The notes: generated from the sequence alone by a model not told the origin. A DNA stretch of 64,000 nucleotides from Flavobacterium lacustre (GCF_027474525.2 NZ_CP114882.2:558001-622000); one strand, 5' to 3'. Counted from the first letter of the stretch, positions 45,146-55,250 are shown. Translations and numbers: made by a program.

Positions 45146-46300
45146 TTATTTCATAGCTATTTTTGCAACAGCTGCTGAATCGTTAGTTTTAGTAGAATCT
45201 ACACCTGTAGCGCCATCAACTGGAGCAGGAGTTTTAGCGGCTTTTACTTCATCCACTAAAGTTACTTTATCGCTTAACCATTTTTTATAATCTTCTGGTG
45301 TGTCAACAATAACTTTCATTTGCATGTTGTAATGTGACGCTCCACAAATTTTATTACAAAGCAATAAGTAGTCAAAAGTATAAGGATCAAGAGCAGTTTG
45401 ACCTTTAGCTACTAATTCTATACTCTTTTTTGCTCTCAATGCATTAATATTAGCTACTTTTTCAACCATGTAAGGCAACTCTCTATATTCTGCAGTAGTG
45501 TATACAGGTACAAAAGCAAACTCAGTAACCATTCCAGGAACACAATTCATTTGTGCTCTAAAGTGAGGCATATAAGCAGAATGCAAAACATCTTGAGAAC
45601 GCATTTTGAAATGTATCTTTTTCCCCTTCGGTATATGCAATTCAGTAACGACAATATCATCTTGTGAATACGGATCAGACAAATCTACACCAACAGAATT
45701 TGCTCCTTCTATGTAACGCACATTTGCTTTTCCAAGTACATTATCATTTCCTGAATATCTAGCTTTCCAGTTAAATTGTTGAGCGTACAATTCGATAACA
45801 ATAGTATCCTCTTCTTCGTCAACAAACATGATATTGTTCCAAGCATACAAACCATATAATATCAATCCGGCTAAAACTACAGCAGGAATAACACTCCAAA
45901 TTGCTTCTAGCTTATTGTTGTCTGCAAAATATAAGGCTCTTTTATCTTTATTTCCTCTGTATTTAAAAGCAAAGAAATGCAAAAGGACTTGAGTTATAGC
46001 TTGAACTGTGAATATTAAAACCCATGTGATATTCATTAAATTATCAACATCACTTCCATGTTCTGAAGCAGGAGTGTGAAGCACCAAAGACCCCCATTTT
46101 ATCAATCCGTAAATTGTAAAAATATAAATAAAAGCTAAGAAACCAAACATCAAATAACCTTGTACGTTATTATCATTGTCTGTAGCTACTTGAGAATCGT
46201 CCGAAGTGTTTCCTACTTGAGTAAGATCAAAAATTTTCGTCAATTGCCAAAGCGCAACAGCTAATAAAACTAAAACTATAATTACCAACAAACTTGTCAT
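45146..46300 (-). CDS. coxB: Cytochrome c oxidase subunit II
   Basis: Carries the binuclear CuA centre that accepts electrons from cytochrome c. The 384-residue protein has N-terminal membrane helices, then the cupredoxin domain with DVLHSAYMPHFRAQMNCVPGM (in parts) and the CuA loop CNKICGASHYNMQM. There is no fused cytochrome c domain (no CXXCH), so electrons must come from a separate or supercomplex-bound cytochrome c, such as ActE or the ActA haem domain. It lies 18 nt after actF and 29 nt before coxA. Confidence 0.95.
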   Translation of the reverse strand: MTSLLVIIVLVLLAVALWQLTKIFDLTQVGNTSDDSQVATDNDNNVQGYLMFGFLAFIYIFTIYGLIKWGSLVLHTPASEHGSDVDNLMNITWVLIFTVQAITQVLLHFFAFKYRGNKDKRALYFADNNKLEAIWSVIPAVVLAGLILYGLYAWNNIMFVDEEEDTIVIELYAQQFNWKARYSGNDNVLGKANVRYIEGANSVGVDLSDPYSQDDIVVTELHIPKGKKIHFKMRSQDVLHSAYMPHFRAQMNCVPGMVTEFAFVPVYTTAEYRELPYMVEKVANINALRAKKSIELVAKGQTALDPYTFDYLLLCNKICGASHYNMQMKVIVDTPEDYKKWLSDKVTLVDEVKAAKTPAPVDGATGVDSTKTNDSAAVAKIAMK

Positions 46301-46318
46301 CTGTTTTTTTCTTTAAAA

Positions 46319-47668
46319 TTAATAATGAAAATGTTTACTTTCTTCTATAAATGGATTTCTTTTTGGCAACAATGGAACTTTTGTTAATGCTGTAAATACA
46401 ACATATATAAATAGTCCAAGAAAGAAAAGAACAGATGCAATTTCTGAAACTCCAATAAACCATTGGTCACCAACTGTACCAGGCATAATCATATTGAAGA
46501 AATCAATGTAATGACCTAATAAAATCACAATTCCAGCCATAACAAGTATCCATGTAATTCTTTTGAAATCCGTGTTTATTAAAATCAATAAAGGAAAAAG
46601 GAAATTCATAACTACAGCTCCAAAGAAAGGAAGATTGTAAAGTTGAATTCTTGTAATAAAATAAGTTACCTCTTCAGGTATATTAGCATACCAGATCAAC
46701 ATGAATTGTGAGAACCACAAATAAGTCCAGAAAACGCTAATTCCAAACATGAATTTAGCTAAATCATGAATATGACTTGTATTAACATATTCTAAATATC
46801 CTTTAGATTTCAGGTATAAAGTTACCATTGCAATCATTGTTATACCACTAACAAAAAAACTTGCAAAAACATACCATCCAAATAATGTACTAAACCAGTG
46901 AGGATCTATAGACATAATCCAATCCCAAGACATTATAGATTCTGAAACGATAAAGAAAACTAAAAAACCTGCAGAAATTTTAAAGTTCTTTTTGTAGTTA
47001 AGATCATCTTGAGCTTCATCTTGAGCCAAACAATTTTTTCTAGAAAAATAACGATATAAATTCCAACCAATTAAAAATATAGCCGCTCTAACAATCCAAA
47101 AAGGGAAATTTAAATAACCTGCTTTATTTGAAATAATTTCATCATGCGCAACAACTTCCGGGTCTAACCAAATAAAAAGATGATTAAAGTGAAGACCCGA
47201 TAAAACTAAGAATATAAAGAGTAAGACAGAACCTACAGGCAAATAAGCCGTTATACCCTGCATCACTCTAAATAAAACAGGAGACCAACCAGCCTGAGCT
47301 ACTTGTTGAATAGCATAAAAAGCTAAAACTCCCATAGAAATCAATAAAAAGAAAATACAAGCAACATACAAAGCAGACCAAGGCTTGTTTTGTAATTGAT
47401 GTAAAACATGAGTTAAATGCTCATTATGTTCTGCAGCTTCTTTGGCATCAGCAACATCTTTGTGTTCAGCAGTAACGCCAGCTTCATGTGAAGATTTTTC
47501 AACTTCGTGTGCTACAGCAGCATGCTCACCATGACTACCTGCGGCAAGAAGTTTTTCAACTTCCTGAATATCTTTAGGTGCAGTTAAAAAACCATATCCA
47601 ATTCCTAAAAGACCAACAGCCATTAAGATGAGAGAGAAAGTTTTTAATTTACTTGAAAATGTATACAT
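46319..47668 (-). CDS. actF: Alternative complex III membrane subunit ActF
   Basis: A polytopic inner-membrane subunit of the quinol:cytochrome c oxidoreductase ACIII, paralogous in fold to the NrfD-like ActC. It has about 10 hydrophobic segments (NFPFWIVRAAIFLIGWNLYRYF, SIMSWDWIMSIDPHWFSTLFGWYVF, in parts). I chose the ATG at 47668 (MYTFSSKLKTFSLILMAVG, 449 residues) rather than a TTG directly abutting the actE stop. An acidic, His-rich loop lies after the first helix. It sits between actE and coxB. Confidence 0.9.
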   Translation of the reverse strand: MYTFSSKLKTFSLILMAVGLLGIGYGFLTAPKDIQEVEKLLAAGSHGEHAAVAHEVEKSSHEAGVTAEHKDVADAKEAAEHNEHLTHVLHQLQNKPWSALYVACIFFLLISMGVLAFYAIQQVAQAGWSPVLFRVMQGITAYLPVGSVLLFIFLVLSGLHFNHLFIWLDPEVVAHDEIISNKAGYLNFPFWIVRAAIFLIGWNLYRYFSRKNCLAQDEAQDDLNYKKNFKISAGFLVFFIVSESIMSWDWIMSIDPHWFSTLFGWYVFASFFVSGITMIAMVTLYLKSKGYLEYVNTSHIHDLAKFMFGISVFWTYLWFSQFMLIWYANIPEEVTYFITRIQLYNLPFFGAVVMNFLFPLLILINTDFKRITWILVMAGIVILLGHYIDFFNMIMPGTVGDQWFIGVSEIASVLFFLGLFIYVVFTALTKVPLLPKRNPFIEESKHFHY

Positions 47669-47695
47669 ATCTATTACGATCAGTTTGTTCAACAA

Positions 47696-48241
47696 TTATA
47701 ATTCACTTTTTAGTTTTAGAACATAGTCAGTAACTAACCATCGTTCATGGGCACTCAATTGATTAGCATGTGAGCCCATTGCATTTAAACCGTAAGTTAT
47801 TACGTGAAATACACTTCCTTCAGTAATAGGTCTATCAGCATAACTTGGAACACCAAGAAATTTTTCTCTTTCCACTAATTTACCTTTACCATTTCCTGAA
47901 GCACCGTGACAACTTATGCAATAAATTTCAAAAAGTTCTTTTCCTTTATCTAAATTTTTACTTAAAGAATCCAAAGGGGATTTTAAATTAGCTTTAGCTA
48001 ACTCATAACCAGCAGTAGAATTTTCATATTCGTATACTTCAAATCCTCTGTTTATAGAACCTTTGGCCGGAAGTTGACCTTCTTTACCATCTTTAAAAGC
48101 ATTTGACTCAGAGTAAGTCTCATACCCTACCGATTCGTACATGTTTGGAAAGTACTGATAGTTTGGCTGTGTCTTATCATGACAAGACGAAACTAAAACC
48201 GTAAAACCAAATAAAAGTGTTATTTTATATATCCTTTTCAT
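47696..48241 (-). CDS. actE: Alternative complex III monohaem cytochrome c lipoprotein ActE
   Basis: A 181-residue lipoprotein (signal ending VLVSSC) with one haem-binding site, CISCHG, and a likely distal Met in NAMGSHANQL. In ACIII this subunit passes electrons from the multihaem ActA towards the oxidase. It starts 8 nt after actD. Confidence 0.92.
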   Translation of the reverse strand: MKRIYKITLLFGFTVLVSSCHDKTQPNYQYFPNMYESVGYETYSESNAFKDGKEGQLPAKGSINRGFEVYEYENSTAGYELAKANLKSPLDSLSKNLDKGKELFEIYCISCHGASGNGKGKLVEREKFLGVPSYADRPITEGSVFHVITYGLNAMGSHANQLSAHERWLVTDYVLKLKSEL

Positions 48242-48249
48242 AGCTATGA

Positions 48250-48774
48250 TTACTGCTTTTCTATTACTTTAACTTCAACAGCTCCTGTAGATTTGAAAAA
48301 AGAAACTAATTCCTCTTCGTTTTCATTTACAGCAACTTCCATCAAAAAATGATCATCTGTTGTTCTAACATCTGGATTTTCTGCTTCTTTAAAAGGCCAT
48401 AATTTACTTCTCATATAAAAAGTAATAACCATTAAGTGGGCAGCAAAAAATACTGTTTCTTCAAACATAATTGGCACAAAAGCCGGCATGTTTTCAATAT
48501 AGCTAAAACTCGGTTTTCCACCAATATCTTGTGGCCAATCTTGAATCATAATATAATTCATCATCCAAGTCCCAAAAGATATACCACATATACCATATAA
48601 AAAGGCACAAATTGCTAATCGTGTTGGCGCAAGTCCCATTGCTTTATCCAAACCGTGAACCGGAAATGGAGTAAAAACTTCTTCAATATGATGATGAGCT
48701 GCACGAGTTTTCTTTACGGCATCCATCAATATATCATCGTCATTATAAATGGCGTATATTACTTTATTACTCAT
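48250..48774 (-). CDS. actD: Alternative complex III subunit ActD (DUF3341)
   Basis: A 174-residue protein with two membrane helices (LAICAFLYGICGISFGTWM and MFEETVFFAAHLMVITFYM) and soluble ends. This is the DUF3341 form of ActD, which anchors the peripheral subunits of ACIII. Its start overlaps the actC stop by 8 nt. Length and position in the operon match the known order. Confidence 0.9.
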   Translation of the reverse strand: MSNKVIYAIYNDDDILMDAVKKTRAAHHHIEEVFTPFPVHGLDKAMGLAPTRLAICAFLYGICGISFGTWMMNYIMIQDWPQDIGGKPSFSYIENMPAFVPIMFEETVFFAAHLMVITFYMRSKLWPFKEAENPDVRTTDDHFLMEVAVNENEEELVSFFKSTGAVEVKVIEKQ

Positions 48775-50170
48775 GATGTGAATCTTTATTTGCTTCTCTT
48801 TCTCTTTTGTAATTATCTCCTGTTCCTTTCAATATTGTTTTAACCTCTGCCTGAGCAATTACAGGGAATGTTCTAGAGTACAACAAAAACAATACAAAGA
48901 AGAAACCAATTGTTCCTATGAAAATTCCAATATCAACAAATGTAGGTGAAAACATTGTCCATGAAGAAGGAAGGTAATCTCTGTGTAATGAAGTTACAAT
49001 GATTACAAATCTTTCAAACCACATTCCAATATTTACAACAATTGAAATTATAAAAGAGAACATAATACTTGTTCTTAATTTTTTGAACCACATAAATTGA
49101 GGAGAGAACACATTACAAGTCATCATTGACCAATATGCCCACCAGTAAGGTCCAGTTGCTCTGTTTAAGAAAGCGTATTGTTCATATTCAACTCCTGAAT
49201 ACCAAGCAACAAACAATTCAGTAATATAGGCAACCCCTACAATAGAACCAGTAATCATGATAACGATATTCATCAACTCAATGTGTTGAATAGTAATATA
49301 AGCCTCAAGGTTAGAAACTTTTCTCATAATGATAAGCAAGGTATTTACCATTGCAAATCCAGAGAAAACTGCTCCAGCAACAAAGTACGGAGGAAAAATC
49401 GTAGTATGCCATCCTGGAATAACTGAAGTAGCAAAGTCCATAGATACAATAGTATGCACAGAAAGTACAAGTGGAGTAGCTAAACCTGCAAGTACTAAAG
49501 ATACTTCCTCAAAACGTTGCCAATCTTTAGCTCTACCGCTCCATCCGAAACTCAATATTGAATATACTCTTTTATTAAAAGGCGTTATAGCTCTATCACG
49601 TAACATGGCAAAATCAGGCAATAAACCAGTCCACCAGAAAACTAATGAAACCGAAAGATATGTAGAAATTGCAAAAACGTCCCATAATAATGGAGAGTTA
49701 AAATTCACCCATAAAGAACCAAACTGATTAGGTATAGGTAAAACCCAATACGCTAACCATGGACGCCCCATGTGTATGATTGGAAATAAACCCGCTTGTA
49801 TAACTGAGAAAATAGTCATTGCTTCCGCAGAACGGTTAATAGCCATTCTCCATCGCTGACGGAAAAGTAATAATACAGCAGAAATTAATGTTCCTGCGTG
49901 ACCGATACCTACCCACCAAACAAAGTTTGTGATATCCCAAGCCCATCCAACAGTTTTATTTAATCCCCATGTTCCAATACCTGTAGATACGGTGTAGATG
50001 ATACAGCCCAATCCCCAAAGGAAAGCTGTTAATGCGATTGAAAACACAATCCACCAATGTTTATTTGCCTTACCTTCAACAGGTGCAGCTACATCTACTG
50101 TTACGTCGTGATAAGTTTTATCACCTATAACTAAAGGTTTTCTAATGGTTGCTTCGTAGTGAGACGACAT
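48767..50170 (-). CDS. actC: Alternative complex III NrfD-like quinol-oxidising membrane subunit ActC
   Basis: A 467-residue protein with about 10 helices that carries the proposed menaquinol site and proton pathway of ACIII. NrfD-family text includes WDITNFVWWVGIGHAGTLIS, FRQRWRMAINRSAEAMTIF and HTIVSMDFATSVIPGWHTTIFPPYFV (in parts). It follows actB by 37 nt and overlaps actD. Confidence 0.95.
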   Translation of the reverse strand: MSSHYEATIRKPLVIGDKTYHDVTVDVAAPVEGKANKHWWIVFSIALTAFLWGLGCIIYTVSTGIGTWGLNKTVGWAWDITNFVWWVGIGHAGTLISAVLLLFRQRWRMAINRSAEAMTIFSVIQAGLFPIIHMGRPWLAYWVLPIPNQFGSLWVNFNSPLLWDVFAISTYLSVSLVFWWTGLLPDFAMLRDRAITPFNKRVYSILSFGWSGRAKDWQRFEEVSLVLAGLATPLVLSVHTIVSMDFATSVIPGWHTTIFPPYFVAGAVFSGFAMVNTLLIIMRKVSNLEAYITIQHIELMNIVIMITGSIVGVAYITELFVAWYSGVEYEQYAFLNRATGPYWWAYWSMMTCNVFSPQFMWFKKLRTSIMFSFIISIVVNIGMWFERFVIIVTSLHRDYLPSSWTMFSPTFVDIGIFIGTIGFFFVLFLLYSRTFPVIAQAEVKTILKGTGDNYKREREANKDSHHE

Positions 50171-50207
50171 AATCCTTTATCTTGTTTCTTATTAATTAAT
50201 TTTTGTA

Positions 50208-53200
50208 CTATGTATTTCTAACTTTAACGTGATAAATCACATTAGGTTTTGTTCCAACATGCTCTAATAAATGATACATTCTTTCATCAGCTACTAACTC
50301 AGCAACTTTAGCTTCCTTATCATTAATATCTCCAAATACCATTGCTCCAGTAGAACAAGCACTTGAACATGCCGTTTGGAATTCACCATCTACGATAGCT
50401 CTTCCTTCTCTTTTCGCTTTTAAAATTGTTGCTTGTGTCATTTGAATACACATTGAACATTTTTCCATAACTCCACGAGAACGAACATTCACATCCGGAT
50501 TTAAAACCATACGACCTAAATCATCATTCATATGATAATCAAACTCGCTATTTTTGCTATATAAGAACCAGTTAAAACGACGTACTTTATAAGGACAGTT
50601 GTTTGCACAGTAACGAGTACCAACACATCTGTTATACGCCATATTATTTTGACCTTGACGGCTATGAGATGTAGCAGCAACCGGACAAACTGTTTCACAA
50701 GGCGCGTGGTTACAATGTTGACACATAACTGGCTGGAAAGAAACTTGAGGATTATCTCCTGCTTTTTCCATTTCGTTAAATGTTGACAATGAACTTGACA
50801 AACCTGCTATATTTTCTTTTCTTTCGTTATCTCCTTCAAAAGTACTTTCAGAAGAATAATATCTGTCAATACGCAACCAGTGCATATCACGACTTCTTCT
50901 AACTTCAGATTTTCCAACAACCGGTACATTGTTTTCAGCATGACAAGCAATAACACATGCTCCACAACCCGTACAAGCGTTTAAATCAATTGAAAGATTA
51001 AAATGATGCCCAACAGAACGATCAAATGAATCCCATAAATCAACTTTAGTAGCTTCAACTTCTTTATGATCTAAAGATACCATCGGTTGAGGATTCCATT
51101 CTTTAGCATCTTTTGTATTAAAGATTTCTAAAGAAGTTTCTTTAATAATATCTCCTCTACCCATTAATGTTTTCTGCCCTTGAACACAAGCGAACTCATG
51201 CTCTCCTCCAGCTTTAACCAATGATACAGATTGAACATTATTAAATCCTTTATATAAAGAGTAAGCGTTTAAACCTACCATCATTTCTTCTTTCAAAGCC
51301 GCTTTACGTCCGTAACCTAAAGCTAAACCTACAGTACCCACAGCTTGCCCTGGCTGAACAATTACAGGTACATTTTCTAATTTCAATCCATCAACAGTTG
51401 TAATCGTAGCATAACTACCATTCAAACCACCGTTAGCTACAATTTCATTAGAAAGACCTAATGTCTTAGCATCAGCATTCGAAACTGTAACATAGTTATC
51501 CCATGAAACTCTCGTAATTGGATCAGGAAATTCCTGCAACCATGGATTATTAGCTTGCTGTCCATCTCCCATACCTGTTTTAGTATACAAAACTAATTCA
51601 AGTCCTTGAGAAGCTTTTGATTGTGCTAATGCATTTGCTGCTCCAGTGTAATCAGCAGTACCTCCAGAAACACTAGTAATCGCACCAATAAAAACACCAT
51701 CATGCAACACTTTATTCCAAGAAGAACCTGCAATAATACCAGCAGAATTCGCTTTTAAATAATCATAAAAAGTACCAGTCAATCCATTCAATGACAATAA
51801 AACATCTTGAAATTGTTTTGTATTGAATAAAGGTCGAATTGTAGGTTGAGTTAAACTATAAGTTCCTTTTGTAAGACTTAAGTCGTTCCAAGATTCTAAA
51901 TAATGAGGAACAGGAGCCGCAATGGTACTCACTAAAGCCGTCTCATCTTCTTTCAAAGAAAAAGCAACTGAAGTTTTTACTTTTTTAAGCCCTTCAACAA
52001 ATGAAGCACTATCAGCTAAAGTATATACCGGGTTAACTCCACTCATAATTAAAGTATGAACACTTCCTGCATTCATTTCTTTAATCAATTGAGCCACTTT
52101 TTCGCTAGAACCTTTTCTAATTTGCCTTACACCTGAAGTAGTAAAAGCCTCACTAGCCAAAACTTGATTAATAGCCAAAACTAATAATTGAGCATTTTTA
52201 TCTTGAATTCCAGAAACTAAAACACCTTTAGAACCTGCAGCTTTTAATTGTTGAGCTGCTTTATTTACTTCAACTTTAAATTTATCATCTAAATTTAAAG
52301 CTACAGAAGAACCAGTTACTACATTATATATATGCACTAATGCCTGTTTTTGATTTGCAGATGACATCGCTAATCGCTTATCAGCCGCAGCTCCAGACAA
52401 AGTCATGTTAGCTTCTAGTTGGAAATGACGAGACATTTTTCCGTTTTTAGGAATTCTGCCTTGAGCATATCCAGAATCATAACCTCCACCTTGCCAGTCT
52501 CCAAGAAAATCAGCACCGACAGAAACTATAAGAGAAGCTTTTGAGAAATCATAATCAACCAAAGCTCTTTCACCGTAAACCGTTTCAAATGCATCAAGAG
52601 CTTCCGAAGAAGAAACAGCATCGTAAACTACGTGTTTAGAGTTTGGATTTTTAGCAATAAAATCAGCTATCAACTTTTCAGTTGACGGACTCGCTAAAGT
52701 ATTTGTTAACAATACTACTTGACCACCTTTTGCTTTAGCATCAACTAAATTTGAAGCTATTTTTGAATTTACATCTGACCAAGTTGCGTTTTTACCCTCA
52801 ACTTTTGGCTCTTTCAAACGCATACTATCATACAATGATAAAATAGATGCATGAATTCTAGCATTAGCAGTAAATTTAGCTCCAGCGATAGTATTATTAT
52901 CTATTTTAATAGGACGCCCTTCACGTGTTTTTACTAAAATATTAGCAAAATCAAAACCGTCAAAAACAGAAGTCGCATAATAGTCGGCAACACCCGGAAT
53001 AATTTGCTCAGGCTGCAAAACATAAGGAATTGACTTATGAACAGGCCCTTCGCAAGCTGCAAGCGTAGCTGCTGCAGTACTAAATCCAACGTACTTTAAA
53101 AAATCACGACGTGTTGTAGAAGAGGATGACAAAGCATCATTATTACCCAGAAATTCATCTGTAGGGATTTCTTCAACAAATTCGTTATTTTTAAGCGCCT

Positions 53201-53264
53201 CAACAATAGAACTATTTCCGTCTAGTTCTTCAACACTTTTCCAGTATTTTTTGTTTGATGACAT
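50208..53264 (-). CDS. actB: Alternative complex III iron-sulfur / MopB-like subunit ActB
   Basis: A 1018-residue periplasm-facing subunit. The first ~700 residues resemble molybdopterin oxidoreductases without a functional cofactor site, and the C-terminal ~300 carry four Fe-S cluster motifs (CTGCGACVIACH, CQHCNHAPCETVCPVAA, RYCANNCP, CSMCIQ...CSSACSTGA). A twin-arginine signal (TRRDFLKYVG, Arg52-Arg53) is followed by a lipobox-like LAAC (Cys71), so export is folded through Tat with possible lipidation. The 50 residues before the twin arginines are a known feature of this group. Confidence 0.96.
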   Translation of the reverse strand: MSSNKKYWKSVEELDGNSSIVEALKNNEFVEEIPTDEFLGNNDALSSSSTTRRDFLKYVGFSTAAATLAACEGPVHKSIPYVLQPEQIIPGVADYYATSVFDGFDFANILVKTREGRPIKIDNNTIAGAKFTANARIHASILSLYDSMRLKEPKVEGKNATWSDVNSKIASNLVDAKAKGGQVVLLTNTLASPSTEKLIADFIAKNPNSKHVVYDAVSSSEALDAFETVYGERALVDYDFSKASLIVSVGADFLGDWQGGGYDSGYAQGRIPKNGKMSRHFQLEANMTLSGAAADKRLAMSSANQKQALVHIYNVVTGSSVALNLDDKFKVEVNKAAQQLKAAGSKGVLVSGIQDKNAQLLVLAINQVLASEAFTTSGVRQIRKGSSEKVAQLIKEMNAGSVHTLIMSGVNPVYTLADSASFVEGLKKVKTSVAFSLKEDETALVSTIAAPVPHYLESWNDLSLTKGTYSLTQPTIRPLFNTKQFQDVLLSLNGLTGTFYDYLKANSAGIIAGSSWNKVLHDGVFIGAITSVSGGTADYTGAANALAQSKASQGLELVLYTKTGMGDGQQANNPWLQEFPDPITRVSWDNYVTVSNADAKTLGLSNEIVANGGLNGSYATITTVDGLKLENVPVIVQPGQAVGTVGLALGYGRKAALKEEMMVGLNAYSLYKGFNNVQSVSLVKAGGEHEFACVQGQKTLMGRGDIIKETSLEIFNTKDAKEWNPQPMVSLDHKEVEATKVDLWDSFDRSVGHHFNLSIDLNACTGCGACVIACHAENNVPVVGKSEVRRSRDMHWLRIDRYYSSESTFEGDNERKENIAGLSSSLSTFNEMEKAGDNPQVSFQPVMCQHCNHAPCETVCPVAATSHSRQGQNNMAYNRCVGTRYCANNCPYKVRRFNWFLYSKNSEFDYHMNDDLGRMVLNPDVNVRSRGVMEKCSMCIQMTQATILKAKREGRAIVDGEFQTACSSACSTGAMVFGDINDKEAKVAELVADERMYHLLEHVGTKPNVIYHVKVRNT

Positions 53265-53293
53265 ATATAAATATTAAAATCTTAATAATTTGA

Positions 53294-54565
53294 TTAATAG
53301 TGACATTTACCACATTCTAAACCTCCCATTTGTGCAGCAGTCAATTTGTCTACACCATATTTTTTAGAAAGTTGCTCATGAATTTTAGTATAATACTCAT
53401 TGCCTTCCATTTTAACATCGGTTTTTCTATGGCAATCTATACACCAACCCATTGTTAATGGAGCAAATTGTTTTTGAATTTCATACTCTTGAACTGGACC
53501 ATGACAAGTCTGACATTCTACTCCAGCAACAGTTACGTGTTGTGAGTGATTGAAATAAACAAAGTCAGGTAAATTATGAATACGAACCCATTTAACTGGC
53601 TGAGTTTTCCCAGTATACGATTGAGTGGTTTTATCCCATCCAACAGCAGTATATAATTTTTGAATTTGTTCATCATAAAATGCTTTGCTGTACTCTGGAG
53701 TAGCAGTAGTTTCAGCAACTTCCGATATGTTTTTATGACAGTTCATACAAACATTCAAAGAAGGAATACCAGCATTTTTACTAACTCTTGCAGCAGAGTG
53801 ACAATACTTACAATTGATTTCATTATCTCCTGCATGTATCCTGTGAGAATAATGAATTGGCTGAATTGGCTCATAATTTTGATCAACACCAACCTGCATC
53901 AAATAGCCATACACAAAGTACGCACTAGCCAACAGCAAGAAAATTGAAGTAACCAAAACCAAAAATTGGTTTCTAGCAAATGCTTTCCAAATTGGAGTTG
54001 TAGGCTCTTTTAAAGCAACTTCAATATTATTTGCCTTAGCCACTTTACGTAAAACATTATTCACTAAGAACAACATAACTACAAGCATAGCCATAACAAG
54101 ACTAAGAGCACCTAATATTATATCGTTTGAAATCCCAACCTCAGGAGCAGGAGTTCCTGGAGTAGCAGCCGAACCGGTTGCAGCAGGAGCTTCAGCTTTT
54201 GGCTCTGAAGTGTAAGCGATAATATTATCTACATCCTCTGTAGACAATTGAGGAAAAGCAGTCATTACGGCCTTATTGTTTTCTTCAAAAACCTTTACTG
54301 CAGCCGCATCTCCCGATTTAATCAAATCAGAACTATTAGCTACCCATTTGTAAATCCACGACATTTCATATTTAGAAGCAACTCCTCTAAGAGCAGGACC
54401 CGTAGCTTTTGCATCTAATTTATGACATGCAGCACAATTTGCATTAAAAAGCTCTTTCCCTTTTGCAGGATCTTGAGCAAATGAAGTTAAAGAGAAAATG
54501 AACATTAAAGCTAAGCCAAAATATAATTTCCTTGAGATCGAATTATGGTTACCCACCTTTTTCAT
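53294..54565 (-). CDS. actA: Alternative complex III multihaem cytochrome c ActA
   Basis: A 423-residue cytochrome with six CXXCH sites. One is in an N-terminal cytochrome c domain (CAACH, residues 44-48) after a signal peptide ending SFAQ. A membrane helix follows at about 145-170. The other five are in the C-terminal part (CKYCH, CMNCH, CQTCH, CIDCH, CGKCH). Five haems are the classic ActA set; the N-terminal monohaem domain is an addition. First gene of the 11-kb act-cox operon, with a good promoter upstream. Confidence 0.95.
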   Translation of the reverse strand: MKKVGNHNSISRKLYFGLALMFIFSLTSFAQDPAKGKELFNANCAACHKLDAKATGPALRGVASKYEMSWIYKWVANSSDLIKSGDAAAVKVFEENNKAVMTAFPQLSTEDVDNIIAYTSEPKAEAPAATGSAATPGTPAPEVGISNDIILGALSLVMAMLVVMLFLVNNVLRKVAKANNIEVALKEPTTPIWKAFARNQFLVLVTSIFLLLASAYFVYGYLMQVGVDQNYEPIQPIHYSHRIHAGDNEINCKYCHSAARVSKNAGIPSLNVCMNCHKNISEVAETTATPEYSKAFYDEQIQKLYTAVGWDKTTQSYTGKTQPVKWVRIHNLPDFVYFNHSQHVTVAGVECQTCHGPVQEYEIQKQFAPLTMGWCIDCHRKTDVKMEGNEYYTKIHEQLSKKYGVDKLTAAQMGGLECGKCHY

Positions 54566-54653
54566 ATAGTATAATGATTATCTACTAAAAATTGGTACGG
54601 TTTTTTCTATAAGTATTTAGAGAAAAAACGAATACATTCTTTTTAAACTTGGA

Positions 54654-54683
54654 CAAAAATACGACTTAAGAACTATTCTCAAA
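54654..54683 (-). promoter_or_regulatory. Promoter of the act-cox respiratory operon
   Basis: On the minus strand TTTG (54683-54680) is followed after 18 nt by TATTTTTG (54661-54654), a full match to the Bacteroidota -33/-7 pattern. Expected start is near 54650, giving a leader of about 85 nt before actA. Confidence 0.75.
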
Positions 54684-54758
54684 ACCTTAAAATAGTCTTA
54701 AATTCAATTTATATTAATTCTAAATAATATTTGTAATCCACGTTGACTCATTAAATAT

Positions 54759-54766
54759 TATTTTTG
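54759..54766 (+). promoter_or_regulatory. Putative -7 box of the SPOR-domain gene
   Basis: TATTTTTG matches TAnnTTTG, 18 nt upstream of the ATG at 54785. Spacing to upstream TTG triplets (54743-54745 or 54731-54733) is not ideal. Confidence 0.5.
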
Positions 54767-54784
54767 CACAAAAAACATCACATT

Positions 54785-55174
54785 ATGAGAATTTTAACGA
54801 ACAAAAAAGCATTATTCCTATCCGCCACCTTTTGTGTTGCCACTTGTTCTTTACATGCACAAGATCGAAACATCATCATAAATCAAGACCCAAAATTCGA
54901 ACAATTGCTGAACGAAAAGAGGAAAATTAACACAAGTATTGCGATAAACGACTATTATAAAATTCAAATTTATAGTGGTGACAGCGAAAAAGCAAAAAAA
55001 ACGTTAAGTGACTTTAAACAAGAGTTTGAGAATATTGACGGAACGATTATTTTTAACACACCTAATTATAAAGTATGGATTGGAAATTTCAAAACAAGGA
55101 TTGAAGCAGAAAAAAACCTTGTTATAATTAAAAAAAAATACAAAAATGAACTTTTAATAAAACCTAACAAGTAA
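54785..55174 (+). CDS. Small secreted SPOR-domain protein
   Basis: A 129-residue protein with a signal peptide (MRILTNKKALFLSATFCVATCSLHAQ). A C-terminal SPOR domain follows, from about residue 57 (YYKIQIYSGDSEKAKKTLSDF ... YKVWIGNFKTRIEAEKNL). SPOR domains bind denuded glycan strands of peptidoglycan. I used the ATG at 54785; a TTG at 54764 falls in the promoter. It stands alone between the act promoter and a strong terminator. Confidence 0.88.
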   Translation: MRILTNKKALFLSATFCVATCSLHAQDRNIIINQDPKFEQLLNEKRKINTSIAINDYYKIQIYSGDSEKAKKTLSDFKQEFENIDGTIIFNTPNYKVWIGNFKTRIEAEKNLVIIKKKYKNELLIKPNK

Positions 55175-55222
55175 TCAGTTGTCTTTTTAAAAATTCAAAT
55201 ATTTAAAATTAATTATCACATA

Positions 55223-55250
55223 AAAAAACCATTCGTTTGAATGGTTTTTT
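55223..55250 (+). terminator. Terminator after the SPOR-domain gene
   Basis: Arms AAAAAACCATTC (55223-55234) and GAATGGTTTTTT (55239-55250), 12 bp with a 4-nt loop, 48 nt past the stop codon. The U run is within the 3' arm, so it could work in either direction. Confidence 0.9.
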
